Shown here one piece after another: positions 58,464 through 63,863 of a stretch of 63,863 bases of DNA. The stretch comes from Ideonella aquatica. Its GTDB lineage: Bacteria > Pseudomonadota > Gammaproteobacteria > Burkholderiales > Burkholderiaceae_C. Numbering within the stretch: position 1 is the first letter of the stretch; each line of letters opens with the position of its first letter. The notes below the pieces were generated by a model. The model worked only from the letters and a program-made list of their open reading frames with translations. It searched no databases and was not told where the DNA came from. Position numbers and translations under genes: made by a program. The stretch lies in the NCBI RefSeq assembly GCF_018069755.1, contig NZ_JAGQDE010000022.1, positions 1-63,863 on the forward strand, given 5' to 3'.

Positions 58464-58479
58464 GCCGCTCATCGGCTCA
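58461..58479. terminator. Shared stem-loop made from two convergent stop codons
   Basis: TGAGCCG and CGGCTCA form a perfect 7-base stem around CTCAT. The outermost bases are the TGA of the VWA gene and, on the other strand, the TGA of the small AOR-operon gene. It looks the same on both strands, so it could act as a compact bidirectional terminator, although it has no T run. Confidence 0.5.
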
Positions 58480-58782
58480 GCCGCCGCCCTTCTGCATGAA
58501 CAGGTCGAAGCGCTTCATGAAGCGCTGGCGGGCCTCGGCGCTGATCCCGTCGAAGCGGTAGCGCACGTGCATCTGCGGCAGCTGGATCAGCGCGATGCGC
58601 CGGGGCGGCAGCACCTGCCAGTCGATCTGCAGCGTGCCGCCATCGATCGGCACACGGGCCTGATGGACGCCGAGCTGCAACGCGTGGGGCTCGGCCGCGC
58701 CGGGCAGCTGGGCCAGCCATTCAGCCTCGGTGCAGCCGTGCTCGCGCTCGAAGTGTTCGGTGTAGGTGGCCGGATCGAACAC
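58477..58782 (-). CDS. Small protein of the AOR operon, unknown function, Gly-rich C-terminus
   Basis: A 101-residue protein starting, most likely, with GTG at 58780-58782 (FDPATYTEHFEREHG follows). It ends FMKRFDLFMQKGGG. The middle is beta-rich (GTLQIDWQVLPPRRIALIQLPQMHVRYRF). I do not recognise a named family. The gene follows the MoaD-like gene by seven bases, so it belongs to the AOR operon. It ends in three glycines, as the MoaD-like protein ends in two. A frame extension to 58881 only shadows the MoaD-like gene. Confidence 0.65.
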   Translation of the reverse strand: MFDPATYTEHFEREHGCTEAEWLAQLPGAAEPHALQLGVHQARVPIDGGTLQIDWQVLPPRRIALIQLPQMHVRYRFDGISAEARQRFMKRFDLFMQKGGG

Positions 58783-58789
58783 GGGTGCG

Positions 58790-59044
58790 TCACCCGCCGG
58801 CGATAGGCGGCCAGATCGCCAGCACATCGCCTTCAACCAGCGCCAGCGTGGCGCGGTCTTCGGGGGCCACGTAGCGGCCATTGACCAGCACCAGGTGCAC
58901 CAGCTTCATCGGCAGACCGAAAGGCTCGATGACCTGGGCGATGGTGGCGGCGTCCGCCACGTTCAGGCGCACCTCGTTGCCCGGCGGGCGGTCGAGCGGC
59001 AGGTACTGGGCCAGGCTGGCGTAGAGCTTGAAGGTGATCTGCAT
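58790..59044 (-). CDS. MoaD/ThiS-like sulfur carrier (AorD-like)
   Basis: An 84-residue ubiquitin-like protein. It begins QITFKLYASLAQYLP and ends EGDVLAIWPPIAGG, with the free C-terminal Gly-Gly that is activated and thiocarboxylated in MoaD and ThiS. The start at 59044 (MQITFK) fits the fold; the longer ORF begins inside a stem-loop. Its place in an aldehyde oxidoreductase operon suggests a dedicated sulfur carrier for the tungsto-pterin cofactor, as in the aor operon of Aromatoleum aromaticum. Confidence 0.82.
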   Translation of the reverse strand: MQITFKLYASLAQYLPLDRPPGNEVRLNVADAATIAQVIEPFGLPMKLVHLVLVNGRYVAPEDRATLALVEGDVLAIWPPIAGG

Positions 59045-59057
59045 GTCGGGCGACAGT

Positions 59058-59086
59058 GTCGTGCAAGGCGCAAGGCCTTGCACGAC
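59058..59086 (-). promoter_or_regulatory. Stem-loop between the FAD oxidoreductase and MoaD-like genes
   Basis: A perfect 12-base stem (GTCGTGCAAGGC and complement) closes a five-base loop. It fills most of the 55-base gap between the aorC-like stop and the MoaD-like start. There is no T run on the minus strand, so it is more likely an mRNA-processing or stabilising element than a terminator. Confidence 0.6.
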
Positions 59087-59099
59087 CGGGTCCTCTGCC

Positions 59100-60470
59100 T
59101 CAGGCCTTCACATGGGCCTGTTCGCCCTGCGCCTGGGCGCAGGCCAAGTAGGCTTCCATCAGCAGCGTGGGTTCCTTCAGCAGGCGTTCGCGCCAGTCAC
59201 CCAGCTTGACCTGGCCCTCGACCAGGCCGCGCATCACGCCGACGTGCTCGGTCCAGCCGATGGCGTTGCAGCCGATCAGCTTTTCGTCGTCGAACTGCAG
59301 GCTCAGGTGGCGGCCGGCGGCCTCGTCGGTCTGCTCGACATGCGCGCCACCGTCCACACCGTCCCACTTGCCGAAGCTGGCCGAGATCATGCCCAGCGTG
59401 TCGAGCACGTTGATCTGGGTGACGCCCTTGAGCTCGGTGGTGCGGCCGACCATGTTGAGCGCGGCCACGCGGGCCTGCTCGGCGGCGTTGGGCTGGATCG
59501 CGCTGACGATGGTGCGGCCGGTGACCTTGTCGAAGGCCTCGGCGCAGTCGCCGGCGGCGTAGATGCCCGGCACATTGGTCTGCAGATGCTCATCGGTCAG
59601 CACGCCCTGCAGGCAGGTGATGCCGCTGTCCTGCAGGAAACCGATGTTCGGGCGCACGCCGGTGGCGCTGATGACCAGGTCGGCCTCCAGCACTTGGCCG
59701 GTGGACAGCTTCACGCGCATCGGTGCGCCCGCCGCCGCTGCGGGGGCCGGCGCGGGCGCGCTGCCCAGGCCGAAGGCGTTGGCGATCTTCCCCAGCAGGC
59801 CGGGCTCGGCGGCCGGTGCGGCCGCCGCAGCGCCAGGGCGCTCGATCGCCTCGACCCGGGCGCCGGTGAAGACCTTCACGCCCTTGCGCTCGACCCATTC
59901 CTTGATCATGCGGCCGGCGGTGGGGCCCATCATGCGCGGCACCATGCGGTCGCCCATCTCCACCACGGTGAGCTGCACGCCGCGCGTGGCCAGCGCTTCC
60001 ATGATGATGCAGCCGATGAAGCCCGCACCCAGCTGCAGCACGCGCGCACCCGGCTTGGCGCTGGCCATGATGGCGCGCGCGTCGGCCAGGGTCCAGCAGC
60101 TGTGCACGCCGGGGCCGTCGATGCCCGGGATGGGCGCGGTGGCGGGCGAGGAGCCGGTGGCGATCAGCAGGCGGTCGAAGGACTCGCGGCTGCCGTCGGC
60201 CAGCACCACGGCCTTGCCGGCGACATCCACCTGGGCGGCCTGGCCACGCTTGAGCGTGATGCCCAGCTGCGCGAAGTGGCCGGTGGTGTGGCGCAGGTGC
60301 GTGCCTTCTTCGCCCACCTTGCCGATCAGCAGGTAGGGAATGGCCATGCGCGAGTAGGGCGCCTCGGGCTCGTCGCCGATGACGACGACGCTGTCCTGGG
60401 GGGCCTGCTTGCGCAGGGTCTCGGCGGCGATGATGCCGGCCGGGCCGGCGCCGAGGATGACGTGCTTCAT
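59100..60470 (-). CDS. FAD-dependent NAD(P)-disulfide oxidoreductase (AorC-like)
   Basis: A 456-residue flavoprotein. The FAD motif is ILGAGPAGIIAAETL at about residues 5-19, the NAD motif is VLQLGAGFIGCIIMEAL at about 143-159, and the second FAD motif is GIYAAGDCAEA. It should hand electrons between the ferredoxin-like subunit and NAD(H), as AorC does in Aromatoleum. An Ala/Pro-rich insert of about 40 residues (around GLLGKIANAFGLGSAPAP) interrupts the NAD domain. It is separated from the AOR gene by an intrinsic terminator. Confidence 0.85.
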   Translation of the reverse strand: MKHVILGAGPAGIIAAETLRKQAPQDSVVVIGDEPEAPYSRMAIPYLLIGKVGEEGTHLRHTTGHFAQLGITLKRGQAAQVDVAGKAVVLADGSRESFDRLLIATGSSPATAPIPGIDGPGVHSCWTLADARAIMASAKPGARVLQLGAGFIGCIIMEALATRGVQLTVVEMGDRMVPRMMGPTAGRMIKEWVERKGVKVFTGARVEAIERPGAAAAAPAAEPGLLGKIANAFGLGSAPAPAPAAAAGAPMRVKLSTGQVLEADLVISATGVRPNIGFLQDSGITCLQGVLTDEHLQTNVPGIYAAGDCAEAFDKVTGRTIVSAIQPNAAEQARVAALNMVGRTTELKGVTQINVLDTLGMISASFGKWDGVDGGAHVEQTDEAAGRHLSLQFDDEKLIGCNAIGWTEHVGVMRGLVEGQVKLGDWRERLLKEPTLLMEAYLACAQAQGEQAHVKA

Positions 60471-60490
60471 GGTGCGTGCGGTGCAGGAAT

Positions 60491-60516
60491 GAAAAGGGCG
60501 GTCACGAGAACCGCCC
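60491..60516 (-). terminator. Intrinsic terminator between AOR and FAD oxidoreductase genes
   Basis: On the minus strand GGGCGGT, a seven-base loop and ACCGCCC form a perfect stem followed directly by TTTTC. It lies 22 bases behind the AOR stop (60538) and before the aorC-like start (60470). It should make the two catalytic genes, ferredoxin and AOR, the major transcript, with read-through into aorC-like and later genes. Confidence 0.75.
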
Positions 60517-60537
60517 GGTGGATCGTGGACCGAGGAC

Positions 60538-62385
60538 TTACAGGCCCAGGCGCGAGCGCGTTTCGGGCTTCAGCTGGCCGTTGTTGTCCCAGCCACGCAG
60601 CTCGTAGTACTTGGGCAGCATCTCGGGCAGCTTGCTGACCAGGCCCTTGGCGGGACCGGTCTTGGCCGGCTCTTCGAGCAGGCGCTTGGGCAGCGTGTCG
60701 TCCTTGGCGGTGAAGCCGGCCTGGTTGTTGAAGTCGCGCTCCATGTTCCAGATCCGCTCGCCGATCTTGGCCATGTTCTCGAGGGTGAACTCGGGACCGC
60801 AGGCAGCAGCCACCTGCGGCGCGACATCGGCCAGACCCCAGGCGAAGCTGGTGAAGATGCAGATGCCGGCGGCGTCGAACGCGGCGGTGGCGTCCTGGAA
60901 GGCGATGACCAGCTCGGGCTTGCCGTCGGCCGTCAGCGGATCGGTCTTGACGGGGATGCCCAGCACCTCGGAGGCCACGGTGTAGCTGCGCAGGTGGCAG
61001 GCGCCGCGGTTGGAGGTGGCGTAGGTCAGGCCCATGCCCTGGATGCCGCGGCCGTCATAGGCCGGGAACTCTTGGCCCTTGACGCTCATGCTCAGCTCGG
61101 GGTGGCCGTACTTCTCGCACAGGCGCTTGGAGCCCTGGCCGATCTCCTTGCCGAAGCCTTCGCCCTTGGCGGTGATCTCGGCGAAGTAGGCCAGCGCCTG
61201 GGCCGAGCCGAACTTGGCGTCGATGCCCAGTTGCTCCTGGGTCAGCACGCCCATCTGGTAGAGCTCCATCACCGCGCCGACGGTGGCGCCGAAAGTGATC
61301 GGGTCCATGCCCTGCTCGTTGCACAGCACGTTGGCGTACTGCAGCGCTTCCAGGTCGTTGACGCCGTTGGCGGCGCCCAGGGCCCAGGCGGCTTCGTACT
61401 CCAGGCCGCCCGAGGCGCCCCAGTACTGCGGCTTGTTCTCGACGGTGAAGTGGCCCTTGTCGATCTTGCTGATGCGGCCGCAGGCGATGGTGCAGCCGAA
61501 GCAGGCCTGGTTGGTCACCAGGTGCGGCTTGCCGTCGCTGGCGCGCGGGGTGGCCATGGCTTCGGCGGAGATGTCCTTCGCGCCTTCGAACTGCACGTCC
61601 TGGAAGTTGCGGGTGGGCAGCGCGCCGACCTCGTTGATGACGTTCATCAGCACCTGGGTGCCGTAGGTCGGCAGGCCCTGGCCGGTGACGGCGTTGTCGT
61701 GCAGGATCTTCTTCTTCTCGGCGGTGACCTTGAAGAACTCCTTGGCGTCGGCCAGGTTGCCCACGCCCTTGGTGCCACGCACCACCACGGCCTTGAGGTT
61801 CTTGCTGCCCATCACGGCGCCGACGCCCGAGCGGCCGGCGGCACGGTGCAGGTCGTTCACCACGGCGGCGAACAGCACCTGGTTCTCGCCGGCCAGGCCG
61901 ATCGAGGAGACGCGCACCAGCGGGTCCTGGTGGGTCTTGTGGATCGTGGCCTCGGTCTCCCAGACCGACTTGCCCCACAGGTGCGAGGCGTCCTTCAGCT
62001 CGGCCACGTCGTCGACGATCGACAGGTACACCGGCTTGGGCGACTTGCCCTCAAAAATGACCATGTCCCAGCCGGCCATCTTCAGCTCGGCACCCCAGTA
62101 GCCGCCCGAGTTGGAGCAGGCGATGGCGCCGGTCAGCGGGCCCTTGGTGACGACGGTGTAGCGGCCGCCGGTGGAGGCCATGGTGCCGGTCAGCGGGCCG
62201 GTGGCCCAGATGATCTTGTTGTCAGCCGACAGCGGATCGACCTTCGGCGAGATCTCGCTGGTCAGGTACTTGGAGGCCAGGCCGCGCGAGCCCAGGTACT
62301 CCTTGGCCCAGTCCATGCGCAGCGGCTCGGAGGTGACGGCGCCGGTGGTCAGGTTGACGCGGAGGATTTTTCCAGCCCAGGACAT
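60538..62385 (-). CDS. aorB: Aldehyde:ferredoxin oxidoreductase (AorB-like, probably tungsten)
   Basis: A 615-residue catalytic subunit, full length for the family. It begins SWAGKILRVNLTTG and carries ATGPLTGTMASTGGRYTVVTKGPLTG, a pterin-binding region. The [4Fe-4S] cysteines are in CFGCTIACG at about residue 290 and in AAGICIF near residue 490. AGRSGVGAVMGSKNLKAV and NRGACHLRSY are family signatures. AORs oxidise aldehydes to acids and use a tungsten bis-pterin. AAGGAG eight bases before 62385 decides the start. It follows the ferredoxin gene by 25 bases. Confidence 0.93.
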   Translation of the reverse strand: MSWAGKILRVNLTTGAVTSEPLRMDWAKEYLGSRGLASKYLTSEISPKVDPLSADNKIIWATGPLTGTMASTGGRYTVVTKGPLTGAIACSNSGGYWGAELKMAGWDMVIFEGKSPKPVYLSIVDDVAELKDASHLWGKSVWETEATIHKTHQDPLVRVSSIGLAGENQVLFAAVVNDLHRAAGRSGVGAVMGSKNLKAVVVRGTKGVGNLADAKEFFKVTAEKKKILHDNAVTGQGLPTYGTQVLMNVINEVGALPTRNFQDVQFEGAKDISAEAMATPRASDGKPHLVTNQACFGCTIACGRISKIDKGHFTVENKPQYWGASGGLEYEAAWALGAANGVNDLEALQYANVLCNEQGMDPITFGATVGAVMELYQMGVLTQEQLGIDAKFGSAQALAYFAEITAKGEGFGKEIGQGSKRLCEKYGHPELSMSVKGQEFPAYDGRGIQGMGLTYATSNRGACHLRSYTVASEVLGIPVKTDPLTADGKPELVIAFQDATAAFDAAGICIFTSFAWGLADVAPQVAAACGPEFTLENMAKIGERIWNMERDFNNQAGFTAKDDTLPKRLLEEPAKTGPAKGLVSKLPEMLPKYYELRGWDNNGQLKPETRSRLGL

Positions 62386-62410
62386 GTGTGATGCTCCTTG
62401 TTGCCTGTGG

Positions 62411-62887
62411 TCAGGCCGCGGCCTGTTGGTTGCCCAGCTTGTTCGCCCAGGCCTGCATCTTGTCGATGCCGGTCCAGTTGGCGTCGACGTAGGTGATCGC
62501 GCCGGTGGGGCAGGCGTCGGCACAGGCCGGCTCGCCGCCGCACAGGTCGCACTTCTGCACCTTGCCGGTTTCCTGGACGTAGTTGACGGTGCCGAAGGGG
62601 CAGCTGATCGTGCAGACCTTGCAGCCCACGCAGGTGCTCTCGGCCACCACCTTGGCGCCGGTGGCCTTGTCCACCGTGATCGCCTCGACCGGGCAGGCGT
62701 GCAGGCACCAGGCCTCATCGCACTGGGTGCAGGTGTAGGGCACCTTGCGACCGGTCTCGTGGAAGTCGAACACGCGGATGCGCGAGCGGGCGGTGGCGAA
62801 CACGCCGTAGTTCTCGTAAGAGCAGGCCATTTCGCACTGCCGGCAACCCGTGCACTTGTCCGGGTTGATGTGAAGGCTCTTCTGCAT
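62411..62887 (-). CDS. aorA: Four-cluster ferredoxin subunit (AorA-like)
   Basis: A 158-residue protein with four [4Fe-4S] sites. Cysteine groups are in CTGCRQCEMAC, CTQCDEAWCLHACP, CVGCKVCTISCP and CDLCGGEPACADACP. It is the electron-transfer subunit that links the AOR to its flavoprotein, as AorA does in Aromatoleum aromaticum. The start at 62887 (MQKSLHINPDKC) has GGAGA upstream; the frame runs to 62932 without support. It is the first gene of the AOR operon. The shared palindrome is about 70 bases upstream. Confidence 0.9.
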   Translation of the reverse strand: MQKSLHINPDKCTGCRQCEMACSYENYGVFATARSRIRVFDFHETGRKVPYTCTQCDEAWCLHACPVEAITVDKATGAKVVAESTCVGCKVCTISCPFGTVNYVQETGKVQKCDLCGGEPACADACPTGAITYVDANWTGIDKMQAWANKLGNQQAAA

Positions 62888-62954
62888 GGAGGGTCTCCGC
62901 GTCGGTCCTTGTGAAGTTCGTGAGCCGGGCACAGGCGTTCGGCGCCTGACCTCG

Positions 62955-62978
62955 GGCTATGCAATGATCTGCATAGCC
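62955..62978. promoter_or_regulatory. Palindrome upstream of the AOR operon
   Basis: GGCTATGCA and TGCATAGCC form a perfect inverted repeat with 9-base arms and the spacer ATGATC. It lies in the 215-base gap between aorA and imuA, about 68 bases upstream of aorA. It nearly equals the palindrome at 49193-49210 upstream of the cox operon (18 of 22 positions). The pattern CTAT/ATAG around a six-base centre is faintly like the ModE consensus. A separate 12-base palindrome, TACCCCGGGGTA, is at 62991-63002. Confidence 0.65.
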
Positions 62979-63066
62979 TCTGTCAACGCCTACCCCGGGG
63001 TAACCCGAAATGCTGTGCGGGTATCTGAGGCAGGTGTGCCAGTCTGGTACGTCACGCGCCAATGCC

Positions 63067-63103
63067 TTGCCGGCGAGGGGGTGGATACTGTATAAATATC
63101 CAG
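63067..63103 (+). promoter_or_regulatory. SOS-type promoter of imuA with LexA box
   Basis: TTGCCG at 63067-63072, an 18-base spacer and TATAAA at 63091-63096 form a sigma-70 promoter. A LexA-type box, CTGT-N8-CCAG, lies over its -10 element at 63088-63103 and is one base off the CTGT-N8-ACAG consensus. The expected transcription start falls at about 63103, which is the first base of the imuA GTG, so the message may be leaderless. Confidence 0.7.
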
Positions 63104-63863
63104 TGGATGCGCTGGATGTTTCACCCCTGGCCGACCCGGCTGCGCTGCACCCGGCGCTCTGGCGTGCCCGCCCGGGCGGCGGCGCTGCTGCGGGCGACAC
63201 CACCCCCAGCGGGTTCGCGGCCCTGGATGCCGAACTGCCCGGCGGCGGCTGGCCGCACCGCGCGCTGACCGAGCTGCTGCTGGCCGGCCCCGGCCTGGGC
63301 GAGTGGCGACTGCTGGCACCGGCGCTGGCCCGCCAGGCGGCGGCCGGCCGCTGCCTGATGCTGGTCGACCCGCCGGCCGAGCTGTCGGCCCCCGCGCTGG
63401 CCGAGCTGGGTCTGCCGCCGGCGCAGTGCATCGTTGTGCGGCCGCGCCAGGCGGCGCGGCCGGCGGCGCGCAGCGCGGTGCGCCGCCACCAGGGCACGCC
63501 GGTCGAGGTCTGCTGGGCGATGGAGCAGGCGCTGCGCAGCGGCCAGCTGGGCGCCTTGCTGGCCTGGCCCGGCGCTGCCGCGCGGCCCGAGGTGCTGCGC
63601 CGCCTGCAACTGGCCGCCCAGGCCCACGCCGGGCCGGCCTTCCTGCTGCGCGAACCCGCCGCGGCCGAACGCCCCAGCCCGGCGCCGCTGCGCCTGCTGC
63701 TGAGCTGCAGCGGCCCGGATGAACTGTCGCTGCGCCTGCTCAAGCGCCGCGGCCCGCTGCGCGAGCAGCCGCTGCGGCTGGCGCTGCCGCCGGTGCTGTC
63801 GGCGCGGGCGCGCCAGCGCGCCGACCAGCCCTGGCCCGCCCCGGCCCGCCAGCCGCAGCCGGC
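63103..63863 (+). CDS. imuA: Translesion synthesis protein ImuA (5' part, cut by window edge)
   Basis: An open frame of about 253 codons from GTG at 63103 to the window end, with no stop. The N-terminal LHPALWRA, TPSGFAALDAELPGGGWPHRALTELLL and LLAPALARQAAAGRCLMLVDPP match ImuA, a RecA/SulA-like protein of the imuA-imuB-dnaE2 mutagenesis cassette. The usual length is about 230-300 residues, so most of the gene is here. LexA control fits the SOS role. The genes after it lie outside the window. Confidence 0.85.
   Translation, partial: MDALDVSPLADPAALHPALWRARPGGGAAAGDTTPSGFAALDAELPGGGWPHRALTELLLAGPGLGEWRLLAPALARQAAAGRCLMLVDPPAELSAPALAELGLPPAQCIVVRPRQAARPAARSAVRRHQGTPVEVCWAMEQALRSGQLGALLAWPGAAARPEVLRRLQLAAQAHAGPAFLLREPAAAERPSPAPLRLLLSCSGPDELSLRLLKRRGPLREQPLRLALPPVLSARARQRADQPWPAPARQPQP

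Noticed and set aside
62955-62978. Palindrome as a simple transcription terminator for the AOR or imuA region
   Set aside because: It lies upstream of both divergent genes, has no T run, and its near-copy lies between another divergent gene pair, so an operator is more likely.

Overview
The window is a high-GC chromosomal segment whose gene families and codon use point to a betaproteobacterium of the order Burkholderiales, most likely the Roseateles/Rubrivivax/Leptothrix neighbourhood. This placement rests on recognised protein families, an imuA gene with a LexA-type box, and intergenic palindromes typical of that group; it is inference, not a database result. No rRNA or tRNA gene and no CRISPR array was seen.

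Layout. (1) 1-5516 is an accessory strip: an IS3 transposase tail, an internally deleted IS66 remnant, and small single genes (a GNAT-DUF924 fusion, an alpha/beta hydrolase, a lipoprotein, a GNAT acetyltransferase, DUF2200, DUF3052). (2) 5534-25286 is a beta-glucan (laminarin-like) utilisation locus: a TonB-dependent receptor, a two-component system, two sugar ABC importers sharing one visible ATPase, GH30, two GH1, GH16, a tryptophan-halogenase-like flavoprotein and an EEP-family hydrolase. (3) 25399-26056 is a HigB/HigA-like toxin-antitoxin pair. (4) 26086-41242 is a chitin/GlcNAc locus on the minus strand: SIS deaminase, NagA, GlcNAc kinase, NagX-like membrane protein, then a second operon with an ABC importer, GH20, an SGNH hydrolase and a solute-binding protein fused in operon order to a second two-component system. 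(5) 42539-50301 is a cox-type molybdenum hydroxylase locus (coxSLM, coxD, coxE, coxG, and a divergent xdhC/coxI-like gene); the large subunit carries the form II active-site motif, so CO need not be its substrate. (6) 50471-54368 combines a PqqU (YncD)-like receptor with two quinoprotein relay proteins. (7) 54375-62887 is an aldehyde:ferredoxin oxidoreductase (probably tungsten) locus: four-cluster ferredoxin, AOR, FAD oxidoreductase, MoaD-like protein, a small unknown protein, a RavA/ViaA-like pair and a ModE-like HTH/PBP regulator. (8) 63067-63863 is the SOS-controlled start of imuA, cut by the window edge.

How the parts fit. In the glucan locus the receptor would import oligosaccharides released outside by GH16 and GH30, the ABC systems would move them across the inner membrane, and the GH1 enzymes would finish the hydrolysis. 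In the GlcNAc locus GH20 would release GlcNAc, then kinase, NagA and SIS deaminase would feed fructose-6-phosphate. Each of these loci has an OmpR-type two-component system and a repeated DNA motif at its promoters that could be the regulator's binding site.

The most interesting signal is in the right third. Two operons for pterin-metal enzymes (cox and AOR), about 14 kb apart, share a near-identical palindrome (TATGCA-N6-TGCATA) in their upstream regions. Each enzyme also has its own MoxR-ATPase plus VWA-protein pair. This suggests a co-regulated Mo/W regulon with two parallel maturation machines, and the ModE-like HTH/PBP protein is the obvious in-window candidate regulator.
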